A stretch of DNA of 64,000 nt from Phymatolithon calcareum. Its lineage: Eukaryota; Rhodophyta; Florideophyceae; Hapalidiales. The notes under the pieces are model-generated. The model did no database searches. It was given only the letters and a program-made list of their open reading frames with translations, and was not told the DNA's origin. This document shows positions 32,150 through 41,920 of the stretch, in pieces. Position 1 is the first letter of the stretch. Each line of letters starts with the position of its first letter. The position numbers were made by a program, and so were the translations under genes. The stretch covers positions 930,001 through 994,000 of the forward strand of contig OZ345361.1 of NCBI GenBank assembly GCA_977006965.1, in the 5' to 3' direction.

Positions 32150-33788
32150 CTATTCGACGGTCCATTTCGCCTGCGCGCTGCCGACAAGCTGTTGCACGTC
32201 CTTCACTTCCTTAACTGCACGCACGGACAGAATCTCCGGCGCCTCGCCATCCGGCTTAAGGAGGACATCATCTTCAATCCGGATTCCAATTCCACGGAAG
32301 TGCTCCGGTGCCGATGCATCATCAGGATGTACGTAAAGTCCAGGCTCAATAGTGACGACCATGCCCGGCTGAAGCGGTATACTTTTTGGTATCTCGTGAG
32401 TGTCATGCACATCCATACCGAGGAAATGTCCCGTAGCATGCGGAAAATAGCGCGCATAAGCGCCAGACTCCAGCGCGGAGTGCAGTGACTGATCGCGAAG
32501 AAAGCCGAGATCGAGCAAACCCTGCGTGAGCTGTGCGGCAGCGTTGATGTGGAGATCGTCGAGACTTGTGCTCACACGCGTGCGGTCTATTAATCGTTTC
32601 TGTACGTCCAATACCAGCGAGTACAAGTCGAGTTGCGGGGATGTAAACTTGCCGGAAACCGGCCATGTGCGCGACACGTCGGAGCTGTATCCATGCATTT
32701 CGCACCCGGCATCCACCATGACCAGCTCGCCATGTTTTATCCGTTGTGAATTGTCCTAAACGCGGAAAACGAAGAGGCAGTGACGGTCGGTCAGTGATCC
32801 AGATAGGAGCAGGGAGAGGAAGCGCGACAATAGTCCTTAAACCGCAACCCATTGACAAGAACAACCTTACCATGTAATGCAGAACGGTACCATTAGCACC
32901 GCCAGCAACAACGCAAGGAAAAGACATTCGTTTCGCACCGCGTCTCTTGCACGAATACTCAATAACAGATTCAATATCCTTCTCCGCAACAGTGTCATGA
33001 ACCCCATCCGCATGAAGCTGTCCCATAGCATCATTAAGCCCCGCAGCCACAGCGTCACACGCGCCCCTGAGAAGCACGATCTCCGCCTCCGACTTGATAA
33101 GTCGCAGCGGATCCACAAACTGCTGCGGCGACACATCCCTCTTCCACAATCCCTCAAACCGCTCTCTAACACCCACATCAATTCCCGCCATCATTTCGCA
33201 AACACCACTTGCACCCTTCCCATCCAAACAGATCTCATCCACCTGCGGCAGTACATCCTCAAGAAACTGACCAAATTCCGCCATAATACGCATATCAACG
33301 CCGAAAAACGCACCCACATCCGCGTCAGCCCCAATGCGCGGTCCATCCCACTGCTCCGCGCCCCGGTCGCGCGGCGCCGTGAAGAGCACACACCCCCCGT
33401 TCGCGCCGCCCGTGACCGCCAGCACCGCGCCGGGCTCACACAGCCCCGTGAGGTAGCGCAACATCGAGTCATACCGGTAAAGATACGGCACGTCGCCCGA
33501 CATGTACGCGGCGGCCGCGGCCGGGAAGAGCGCCAGGGTGCGGGGCGGCAGTGCGTCGTGCAACGCGCGCCGGCGAGAGACGTACTCGATATGGGATATA
33601 CCGGGCGTCACCTCGTCGCGATGCAGCAGCCACGGGTGCGAGAACGACGTGGGCTGGGAGAGACGGCGGGGCGGGGGTGGCGACGATCTGGCACAGGGGG
33701 TTTGCTCGATGACGGTGGACTTTCCGCGCCGCGCCGCCCATAGCGCTGGCGCGCTGCGCAGGAGGCGCATGCGTGGGGCGGCGGACAT
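32150..33788 (-). CDS. XPNPEP3: Mitochondrial Xaa-Pro aminopeptidase (XPNPEP3/ICP55 type), one intron
   Basis: An M24-family metallopeptidase that trims N-terminal residues next to proline or after mitochondrial presequence cleavage. Coding exons are 33788-32871 and 32755-32150; the intron (32756-32870, 115 bp) has GTAAGG and TTTAG ends and splices in phase 0. The 507-residue product equals the human enzyme in length. The N-terminus MSAAPRMRLLRSAPALWAAR is Arg-rich and presequence-like. An aminopeptidase-P N domain follows (YLYRYDSMLRYLTG). Metal ligands are intact: D321 (VDAG), D332 (SSDVSRTWP), H416 (ATGHFLGMDVHD), E443 (TIEPGLY), E467 (GIRIEDD). The frame is open upstream to 33836, but only through a GTG. 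Ends in TAG. Confidence 0.93.
32756..32870 (-). other. Spliceosomal intron in XPNPEP3
   Basis: On the minus strand the intron begins GTAAGG at 32870, contains a branch-point-like CACTGAC and ends TTTAG at 32756. Removing it joins LHYM to DNSQRIKHGELVMVDAG, restoring the family sequence exactly. It is one of only two introns I can support in the island. Confidence 0.9.
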
Positions 33789-34676
33789 TGCTCGTCGCGC
33801 GGGTTTGCCCTCGGCGCAAGGAGACAGGTATGACACGACACACGTGGTTATAGCGACTCACGGTGAGGGGGGCGACGGGGACGGTGGAGCTGATGAGGGG
33901 GACGAGAGTGACGAGGGTGACGGGGAGGGATGAGGGCAGTTGCGAGCGTGAAGAAGCTCCAGCAGCTTGGCGCAGTGCGGGAGGGAGTCGGTGGAGGCGG
34001 GGGCGACGCAGCCCTGGGTGAGAAAGGCGCGGAGCAAGGCGGCGCATAGACCCTTGTTCGACTCATGGGCACCCATTGTGAAGTTGAGCGAGCAAGGGCC
34101 CGGGAGATGGAGAAAGGCGGCGGGATGTAGAGCAACGTGCAGAAGAAGTTGCTTTGGGTGGGTGGTCTGACCAAGGTTGGCTCCGATGATATCATTGCTA
34201 TTCAGGTTTCGATGTCCTTGGGGCATGACTATTGCAGGTTTTAGCGAATGGAAACATTTCGACAGCAGTGAAAGCCAATAGATTTGCTTAATGTGTGCTG
34301 TTACATCGAGACGATGAGCCAATTAACACATTCTACCAGTCTTGCGGAAACAAGGGGCATTGCCGAAGGAGGTACAATACATCGTACCGAGGATAAGGTA
34401 AGAAATTGTCCAAGTAACAAATATGCGTGCCTGCTCAAATGAGTTTGAACATCGATGGAAAGATTGAATAGATCTGATCTGTTCATTGCGCACAAGAAGT
34501 GTAAGAACCAAATTTTGGTAAGCTGATTGACTGACTGAACTATTCTGCTTTCTAAAGAATGTAAGCGCATACTGTATCATGAGCTCCTTGTCATTCATTA
34601 CTCTCTTGGTAGCATCGGTACTGTACCTTCGGGGGTATGTGAACAATGTGCAGGTTGGTTGAACTAACACATTTTT
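33789..34676. other. Unassigned region; possible small minus-strand ORF
   Basis: A minus-strand ORF (33858-34322, starting ATG) includes MGAHESNKGLCAALLRAFL followed by a Ser/Pro-rich end. It looks protein-like at first and then turns into a low-complexity GGGGAC-type tract. It might be the first exon of an unidentified gene. No domain is recognised and I do not claim a CDS. Confidence 0.25.
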
Positions 34677-34975
34677 CTCTATTGAAATGAACAGGCTCAA
34701 GTATGCAGTTGTAACAAGTCCACAAGCACAGAAACATCTGTTGTTGGAGAAACCATGTAGACATACGGAGAGAGTCTGGAGAATGGCAGACTAGACTCGC
34801 CCTTACTCGCGCATAGGAAAAATACAGCAGCACCCCCAGTCGGTGGCATTTCGTCCACCATTCGTCCTCCCACCACATAAAACTGCAGATATCCACCAAG
34901 CGCGCTGCACATCGCACGCGCATCTCATCACACGCCCGCACTGCACCAGACAGAGCGCTTCATCCTATCCCCAAT
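34677..34975. repeat. Outer part of a segmental duplication (partner 56051-56330)
   Basis: Shared blocks are TATTGAAATGAACAG, CACAGAAACATCT, ACCATGTAGACA, GCAGACT...CGCCCTTAC and AACTGCAG. In the partner the similarity continues straight into the RnpA-like gene, whereas here 1.37 kb (34988-36357) intervenes. Confidence 0.75.
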
Positions 34976-34987
34976 ATCCCTACAGTA

Positions 34988-36357
34988 GTGTCCATGTGAC
35001 GCAATTTTTTCCTCAATTGAGGGTAGTGCACTTTTCCCTCTATGGAGGGAATGAGATTCATGTAATTTTTGCAAAAGAAATCTATCTTTTATCTGGCACG
35101 TCAAGGCGCCAAGTTCATGGACTGCAACAACATACTTTGCACAACAGTCTCAACCAGTTGAAGTGCGGCAGATGCATATGCTGGTGCCACAACATATGTT
35201 GCGACACCATCAAGCTTACAACATGACGACCATACGAGGGTCGTTTTACTCACTTTGCAAACTCAGTACAGTAGTTGAGCTGATTTGCACAAAAAAGAAG
35301 TCGTCATCCCATTCACAGTCTTCCTCTCCTTCGTGCCAGCTAAGTGGGTTCCAACACCGCTGTCGAACGTAAATACAGGATCTGAATTGACTGAACGTCG
35401 ACGAGTAATACAAGAGTTAAATGAGTTTTTGATGACTTGCTTGGTCTTCGCTGCGTCATGTGCTGCTGCCACTCTGGAAGGACACCAGGGAATAGAAACG
35501 AGGTATCAACCATGCAGGTTGTGGGAACAAATGTGTTCACTCGAAACAACCATTACTGAGCCCGGACTTCATATGTCAACTATCTTAGCGGCATCAAATA
35601 AGCGTGTCAATTTGACCACGGGAAGACTAGTTTATATAGCATACTTGAAGTTGAGGAACGGAAACCATAACGCGAGTAGAAGCGCCCTTCAGCTGGAGCC
35701 AGCGCACACGACTGTACGGTTTCCCCTCTATAGCCGTAGAGGTATTCGCACCAAAATATCCATTAATAGTGCGAACTCGCAGGAAATAGCATGGAACATT
35801 TCCCCTAATTGGGCATACCACTTGGCGCTCGAATCGTTGTATGTCATAAACAACAGTACTTGGCTAATGATCAATAGTGATGACATTAAGCTTGTCTTGC
35901 GATGCTTGGGCCCAAGAACCTTGCCGGGCATAGCCGAGACAGCCCCCAAGAGAAATTTTTGTGCTTCTATGGATTACATGGTAGCTTGGTTGGTGTTCTG
36001 GTTAGCTTTTGGTTCCGAATGGAGCTGGTATATTGGCTTTTTCCGAAGAAGATTGGCGATGACGAGCACTGTAAAGATGCCGTGGCGTTACTACCCCTTG
36101 CCGTCGTGGGCTTGACCCAAGTTGCAAAGCGGGCTGAAGCACCTGTAGCAGGCTTTTTAAGCATGGCGACAACAATCTGTACGGTCGTAATCCTAGTCGT
36201 CTTCATCGGGTGCTGAATGAAGCGCTTGCAAGGTAGTAGTTGCGCAACTCCTCAAACAGAAGACAAGCCCGGCTTTACGTCAATGGTGCGAACGAGCTGT
36301 TTTGCACTCATCTTATATATTTTTTGAGCTTTTAAAGTGTATTCGTCACATAGACAC
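34988..36357. mobile_element. TIR-flanked insertion of 1370 bp (TA target site)
   Basis: Imperfect 14-bp terminal inverted repeats (GTGTCCATGTGACG at the left; complement of GTGTCTATGTGACG at the right) are flanked on both sides by TA. The duplicate locus at 56330-56345 lacks the segment. Size and TA duplication recall Tc1/mariner-type elements, but I find no DDE transposase motif. The plus strand has 35285-36115 (open but starting at TTG) and ATG ORF 35902-36216, whose 104 residues contain two hydrophobic stretches (LVGVLVSFWF; TTICTVVILVVFIGC). Most likely a non-autonomous element. Confidence 0.65.
35902..36216 (+). CDS. Hypothetical small membrane protein ORF inside the TIR element
   Basis: A 104-codon ATG ORF. 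A hydrophobic segment near residues 30-46 and a strongly hydrophobic C-terminal segment ending FIGC are visible; between them lies a charged stretch KKIGDDEHCKD. No family is recognised. It lies wholly inside the 1370-bp insertion, so it would be cargo or a chance ORF. An overlapping longer frame (35285-36115) makes coding status doubtful. Confidence 0.3.
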   Translation: MLGPKNLAGHSRDSPQEKFLCFYGLHGSLVGVLVSFWFRMELVYWLFPKKIGDDEHCKDAVALLPLAVVGLTQVAKRAEAPVAGFLSMATTICTVVILVVFIGC

Positions 36358-37139
36358 TAGTTCTCCGCAACAATCCGTGCCGACCTGTTCCTGCACCGTC
36401 TGAGCTCCTCAAACTCCAATTCCTCCACATAGCACTCTGCCTCCCTTAGCGCACATTCCACATCCTCCACCATATCCTCAAACGGCACAGTGAGCGACTC
36501 CGGTGTAACCGTGAACGAATACTCCATCCCCCGTCTCGCATGCAACGGCAACACGCGCGCCGCGGCCGCCCTGACGCGTCGTTTCGCGCGATTTCTAATC
36601 ACCGCCCGCTTCCCCATCGCCGCCTTTGCGGCCCGCACGTGCGCCATATACGCCCATACCGGCGGCACGACAGACGCATCGTGCGTCTCCCTGGAGGAAG
36701 GGGTGCGCGACAGCTCTGCAACGCGCAGCGTGAAGGCGGCGCTGCGAATCTGGCTCCGGCCCCGCCCGCGCTGCACGCCGCTCTCGAACAGCAGGCGCCG
36801 CTCACGCCGCGTCGGCAGACTCTGCCGTGCGCGACGCTTTGGCGTCGCTTCAAGCGCCATCGGTGCAGGCGGAAGGGATGCTTCCGCCGCATGCCACATC
36901 GATGCAGCGCCCTGCCGGCTCACAGCGGTGTCTGCTATGCTGCTCACGCATCGGGCGCAGCGCGATGGCGATCGTGCGCTGCGCAAACTGACGGCTGGAA
37001 TGCATGGCGCTGCGAAGGAGGGCGGCGCCCGGCGCGGCGTGGAGAACGATTCCGGCATGCTGGGATAAGGGAATTCTGGCATACTGTACCGGAGATCGCA
37101 TGTACACGCATTCAAAATTGTCCATTTAGGGCACATCAT
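36357..37139 (-). CDS. Nuclear-encoded bacterial-type RNase P protein subunit (RnpA-like)
   Basis: RnpA is the protein partner of bacterial RNase P RNA in tRNA 5' maturation. The last 130 of 260 residues fit the family: RRERRLLFESG (N-terminal helix), AAFTLRVAELSR, AKAAMGKRAVIRNRAKRRVR carrying the RNR motif at R182-N183-R184, then EYSFTVTPES and an acidic last helix FEDMVEDVECALREAE. The first 130 residues are Ser/Ala/Pro/Arg-rich with few acids, resembling an organelle-targeting leader. ATGs at 37139, 37136, 37082 and 37061 are all possible starts. Plastid or mitochondrion cannot be told apart. The gene is divergent from 37254 with 114 bp between ATGs. The stop codon TAG is formed partly by the adjacent transposon end. 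A dead duplicate lies at 56345-57080. Confidence 0.8.
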   Translation of the reverse strand: MMCPKWTILNACTCDLRYSMPEFPYPSMPESFSTPRRAPPSFAAPCIPAVSLRSARSPSRCARCVSSIADTAVSRQGAASMWHAAEASLPPAPMALEATPKRRARQSLPTRRERRLLFESGVQRGRGRSQIRSAAFTLRVAELSRTPSSRETHDASVVPPVWAYMAHVRAAKAAMGKRAVIRNRAKRRVRAAAARVLPLHARRGMEYSFTVTPESLTVPFEDMVEDVECALREAECYVEELEFEELRRCRNRSARIVAEN

Positions 37140-37253
37140 CGCCGACTAAATATGAAACGAATGTGTGGAATATTTGCTAGTCACGTGACTGGAACAGTAA
37201 ACTTTACATCCCCCGAGCTCCTCGTCCTGCGCATCGCCTGCACTTGAAGTGAG

Positions 37254-37774
37254 ATGCAGTCAGAGGGTGCATTTGTGTGCGCGCCAGCATTGGCCCCGCT
37301 GAATTCCCTGTGCATCGGGCGTGCAAGATTGGAAGAGCTGCACACGCGAAGGCGCTGCGCGCGGCGACGCGGACGGGCGGAAGTGCATGCAGTGTACGAC
37401 GGCGCGGACGGTGCGGACGGCGACGAGAGTAAGGAGAAGGAGCACAAGGGGCCGCGGTTCGACCCCGAATCCGACACGGTGCGTTAACGTGAGCTCTCCT
37501 TGACAATTTTTCCTCGTGCTGGAAATGCTTGCGTGGATTATTGACACTGGCGAATGACGCAACGACGGACGGCGGATAGGATGCTTTCGGAAGAGATCCG
37601 CGAAAGGAAACGGAGTTTTGGATGAGCTCCGCTCGCGCCGTTCTCGAATCACAAGAGGTTCGAGACGCTATTGAGGAGCACGGAAAGCATCCGAAGGAAG
37701 GGCTAGACCCCGAGCGTGAGGCTTATCTTGAATTTATTCGCTCGCTTGATGAGGGCAAGAGCAACGCGGAATAG
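37254..37774 (+). CDS. Small two-exon protein with STI1-like C-terminus
   Basis: Exon 1 is 37254-37478 and exon 2 is 37580-37774; the 101-bp intron has GTGCGT and GATAG ends and phase 0. The predicted product is 139 residues: an Arg/Ala-rich leader, an acidic DGADGADGDESKEKEH stretch, then DAFGRDPRKETEFW and VRDAIEEHGKHPKEGL followed by EAYLEFIRSLDEG. The last part recalls STI1/Hop (DP-type) helical modules such as that of plastid TIC40, but similarity by eye is modest. Support for coding: exon 2 and both splice sites are kept in the copy at 57.2 kb, and the exon 1 end with donor is kept near 50.35 kb. Function unknown; possibly an organelle protein, given its divergent partner. Confidence 0.55.
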
Positions 37775-39490
37775 CTTTAGGTGTCACACCGTTGGTGTGG
37801 GCGTCACGCGAAGCTCATTGTGGGGTCGTCTGAAGGACGATGGGGGTTAATGTTTGCGGGACGAAGGTTTTCGGACGTTCGTTTTGCTGTTTGCCACTCT
37901 TCCTAATGCGATTATGGGGGCTCACATTGCTGTTTTGAAATGAGAAATCGGACACTCTCCGGCGTGAAGAGCAAAGCCCTGTTTATAGCTTAACATTTGC
38001 TCTTCGCATCAGCAAACGGCGTCAACTTCAGATGTGGAATGTCCGCATTTAACAATATCGTCATCTTTGTGCTACGGACCCAGGAAGATAATTGGTTCAT
38101 GAGCGTGCCGTCTTATTTGAAAGCGAGTACTTTTTCCGTCGGGGGAAGTAAATAGTACTTTTATGAACTTGACTACGTTTCGTTGCAACCTTGACCATCG
38201 TTGGTGCTAACTTCGTACTGGCTCTTAATCGTATCTCCACCTTCCAATGTCGTGACATCTCGTATGGAAAAATAATATCACAATTGCCCAGGAAATTGAA
38301 ATCCGCGCTTTTACCCGCTCTAGTTTAAATGCTGCTCCTCGTCTGCACCCGTGTAGCCGATTCGGGCGTCGCGCTGGGCCAATGTCCTGTATCTGACGCA
38401 GCCTTTGCGCCGCGCTCGGAATGCCAGCTATACGCCTCGCACCAGCTCGCTGCAGAGCCGTGAAAACGCGAATGCGAAGGGCGACGGTAAACAAGATCTA
38501 ATGTTCGAGTTGAATTGCAGCACTCTTTGTCTGTTTGGGCTGAGTCCTCCGCTTTCACGCAAACTAAAATCCACCAAAAGTTCCGTCAGTATTGTGCAAA
38601 GTTGCTCCAACTTCAGATAGTTCTCTACTTGTCGCCTTACTAAGAATAGCATCGAAAACACTGCTTCTTTGAGCTTGTTCATAGCAGGAGAATTAAAGTG
38701 CGCTTGTTTAGCATGTGCTTTGTCCGCATTTCCAGCTTTCTACATATTTTTCTCTCGTCTTTCTCAAAATTGGCCCGGTACTGATGAGTTGCAAGAAACT
38801 TATGGTATATAACAACGTTCTCTTATAGCGAATGTTGTTGGATGATCCGACAACATTGCAATTACTACCGAGTTGCCGGAAATGACAAAATAGCAGTCTA
38901 TTGATATCAGTCCTATCCTCCAGTACCGTGGCGAGCTATCCTTACAATAAACTATAAGGCTTCGATATCGGTCCTATCCTTCTTCCTTACCAAACTCCTC
39001 TATGATACGGGCCAAGAAGTGACTCATTTCTTCACAGGATTTTTTAGTATCTAGTGTGCGGTCAATAGACTTACATTCACGACATACTCTTGAATGTTCC
39101 AATATCTTTGCATTGGTCGACAGGAAAAAGATACAGGGGATTCCCAGTACACAGGCGCACTCGCTTGTGTGTCACGCAGAGCTCGGAACAATATTGTGGT
39201 TAGTGATCGCAGATCTTTGCGCAACCCCAATTACTCATGTTTATCATGTAGGCTTGCAAGAATGTGCTGAATGCAATACACGGTGAAATAATGTACCTTC
39301 ATCAATCCCCTCTTGGAGGCTTATCCAAACACAAAGCAGTGACATTAGCAAGCTCTCTAGCCTGTTCTCGCTAGTTTCGTAATGCTCCTCTTCTTATAAC
39401 TCATGGGCTTTGATGCAAGCTTGCTGACGAACGGACCATCCCAAGATCGCTCTTTCAGTTTGAGAAAAACCAGCGATTCATACTTCGCCG
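37775..39490. other. Duplicated non-coding flank (to about 38220), then unassigned
   Basis: 37775-38220 matches 57720-57962 plus 58530-58740, including CATCTTTGTGCTACGGAC and GAAAGCGAGTAC. No further gene is recognised from 38221 to 39490. Confidence 0.6.
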
Positions 39491-39498
39491 ATTCACGG

Positions 39499-39908
39499 TT
39501 AGGACATGCTTAGCCCACGGAGCCAAGTATAAAATCGCACTTGATATATTCTTGCTTCGACTCTTGCTTGCTTGCGACGTTTAGCAAGGCGCTCACTCAT
39601 GCTCATACTCGCGCTAGCAGCACTATTTCCGGTTATGCCTTGTTCAGATAGTAGTTTTGATTTTCGAAAAGAAGAGACTGCACATTTTTCATCCTCCGAT
39701 ATATCGTCCCCCAATCTTTTTTGGATTTAACGACTCCAGACTCCAGCAATGGATTAGCCACGATCCTGGCTTTCGGTGGAATGTACTTCGTTCCCAGCCT
39801 GCATTGGTAAAAAGTTGAACAAGGATTGCTTTTCTTTTCAGACACAGATTCAATCAACACATCAAGATCGTCTCTGCATTTCACCAAAGTGTGTCTACAA
39901 GTTTGCAA
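39499..39908 (-). pseudogene. hAT-like transposase C-terminal relic
   Basis: The minus strand reads YIPPKARIVANPLLESGVV, then, after a 1-nt shift at a G run (near 39715), DDISEDEKC and MSMSERLAKRRKQARVEARIY. This order resembles the region before the C-terminal dimerisation domain of some hAT transposases (SF-E-ALKRRK). The expected LPTSN-ERLFS motif is not seen. The identification is tentative. Confidence 0.4.
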
Positions 39909-39989
39909 AGACTGTGCACCAAGACAACAACTTTGGGACTGGGCTGCTTCGCCTTCGGCATGATTGCCGTCGATGGTCAGAGAGGACTC

Positions 39990-40090
39990 ACTATTTCCGT
40001 ATAATCAATTATGGTGATTCTGCAGAATAGTAGAGTCTAGTGCCTTCTTCACACTTGACATCTCTTCAGGGTCCAGTCTGTTCGTACTCC
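39990..40090 (-). mobile_element. LINE C-terminal fragment
   Basis: The minus strand reads LDPEEMS-VKKALDST, matching the LINE end LDAGEMLRTEKALDS at 12600-12700. About 100 bp only. The stretch 40091-40880 holds nothing I can name. Confidence 0.5.
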
Positions 40091-40882
40091 CGCATGGGCT
40101 AGCGCCAACGAGCGCCTCGCTGGAAAGACCCGCAAGAAGAGTGCGCTAAAATTGATGAACCGCCGGCGCCGGATCACAACCCAAACCACCACGATTGCGC
40201 GGATTTCTTGAACAATGTCGTGCACATCCTCGGTCGGAAGAGTTCTGCGCATTTCGACGAGAGCTATGAGGTATCTAAAGGGAAAGTTGCTTTGGTAATC
40301 AAGTAAGTTTCACATTCTCTGTCGGAATAAACATAGAAATTATTGGTTCGGAAACGACATGGTAATGGGAGGTACTCTTAACTGTGCCCAGTCGTTTAGA
40401 AGGACCGTCAATGCGTACAATAGCACAACGTACACGACACGGTTGCTCCAGGTTCTTAAAACTACAGGTCTCTCACAGATGACCGGCATCGTTGCGTAGT
40501 TCCAATCATCGCTCAAGCTGTATATCATGCGCCGCGACGCTGAACAATAACCGGCACACGTCACCGTGTGAGACGCAGCTTGCGGATCGAGGTAAACGGA
40601 CCTGCGCAGTATTACATGCGTGGGAATAGCAATAATGCGATATCGCGATCGGTGGGAGATTACCAGGCTGTGTAGCGATTACACATCTTCTCCGAGCGAG
40701 AAACTTGACATTACGCCGGGAGAGCGGTTTGAGCTTCCTAGGCACTCAGCACGGGTCTGCGTGTCCGGAAAACAATCACAGCGCTCCACAAATGACAGAT
40801 GGGACGTGCGTTCCGACGTTTATCGTCGTGCCTCCTTTCCCTGGATGTGGGAACTCGACAGATCGAACATCATTTCCAGTGC

Positions 40883-41920
40883 TCAACTGGACGTTTCGAG
40901 AAGACGCATGAAGCATCCCTCAACATGATCCACCATCCATCTGCGCTTTGTTTCGCTCTTACACTTTTGCCAAGCCATGAGTGTAGTGTCTATGCGAATG
41001 AGCCATCCAAGAGCACAAGCCGCGGTGAGGGTTCGCGAGATGTCATCCTTGGTCGCAAGATCTTCCCAAGAGCTCAAGTACGTACCCACTGCCTCGTGGC
41101 ACCATTCTCCATGAATTAAAAACAGGTCGCAAAAGGGATGGGAAAGATACGAATTCTGCCAGTCAAACAGGATCAGCCTGTCATCTTTGTCGACGTCAGC
41201 GCGAACACCGATATTATGAAAGGTCAGGTCCCCGTGCACAAGAGTGCTGGGGATACTGCTTGTCTCCAGCTCACGGCAAAGCTGTGTCAACTTGTGCGAA
41301 ATGCTATTCAGCGACTCATTCCTCTCCTTCGCCAAACTACCAATTGCAGGGTATTTCAGACACTCGGCAATCCTGTCAATCAAAACGTGTGGAGAATAAT
41401 CTGGAAGCCCCGCTTCTTTGAGGGTCTGCAGATGCGCAAGGGCCTGGCGCTGCATCCATGCAACCTTTTGCATCACCGCTTTTTGCAACGACTCACGACG
41501 AGTGTGCTCTCTAGCGAATCCCGCCGCCACGAAACAGGTGGCGTCCGTTGATAAGAGACGTAATGTGTCGTCGGGAAACAGTGCAGCAATACATTCGGTC
41601 ATACCGACTTCTGTGACAACCAGTGGCGCTTTGAGGTAATAAAAACCGCGGCTCGTCTCCATTCTCAAAATCTTGGACAGAGATATGCTCGGCTGCCGCT
41701 CAATATCCGACAATTGAAGTAGGCCGACTTGATGACGCACGACGGATCTAATGAAATGTGCTGCTCGGATTGTGCTGTTCTGGACACAGAGAGATTGCAA
41801 TGCGCTTGCTTCTCCTGCGCAATCGTCCAGGAAAAGCAACAGAGCCCTCCCTTCATGAAAGTAGTACTTGTCCTTGAACTGCGGTGACTCGAGCAGTGCG
41901 CGGAAGTCAGAAAAATTCAT
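40883..41920 (-). CDS. APH-like (aminoglycoside phosphotransferase fold) kinase
   Basis: 345 intronless codons from ATG 41920. The kinase signature is intact: VHGDLTFHNIG (HGDxxxxN catalytic loop) and LILFDWQNSYLSHPFCDL (DFG-equivalent Asp). The N-lobe is divergent (FYYLKAPLVVTEVGM-ECIAALFP). Families with this fold phosphorylate small molecules such as choline, homoserine or antibiotics, or proteins; the substrate here cannot be inferred. The upstream ORF 41921-42376 ends with TAG directly before this ATG in the same frame. A related two-domain frame is disabled at 21902-23355, and a kinase fragment lies at 9370-9925. This copy may be real or itself the remaining half of a broken two-domain gene. 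Confidence 0.6.
   Translation of the reverse strand: MNFSDFRALLESPQFKDKYYFHEGRALLLFLDDCAGEASALQSLCVQNSTIRAAHFIRSVVRHQVGLLQLSDIERQPSISLSKILRMETSRGFYYLKAPLVVTEVGMTECIAALFPDDTLRLLSTDATCFVAAGFAREHTRRESLQKAVMQKVAWMQRQALAHLQTLKEAGLPDYSPHVLIDRIAECLKYPAIGSLAKERNESLNSISHKLTQLCRELETSSIPSTLVHGDLTFHNIGVRADVDKDDRLILFDWQNSYLSHPFCDLFLIHGEWCHEAVGTYLSSWEDLATKDDISRTLTAACALGWLIRIDTTLMAWQKCKSETKRRWMVDHVEGCFMRLLETSS

Noticed and set aside
32877-33743. A 288-codon plus-strand ORF opposite the aminopeptidase
   Set aside because: It is a shadow of the G/C-rich coding strand; the minus frame has all metal ligands and family motifs.
33789-33836. Aminopeptidase start at 33836
   Set aside because: That codon is GTG. 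ATG 33788 gives a presequence-like N-terminus and the 507-residue family length.
35285-36115. A 276-codon gene
   Set aside because: It starts at TTG, shows no domain, and overlaps another ORF in a different frame within a transposon-like insertion.
36540-37247. Plus-strand ORFs opposite the RnpA-like gene
   Set aside because: Arg/His/Pro-rich composition typical of antisense to a G/C-rich gene; no conserved features.
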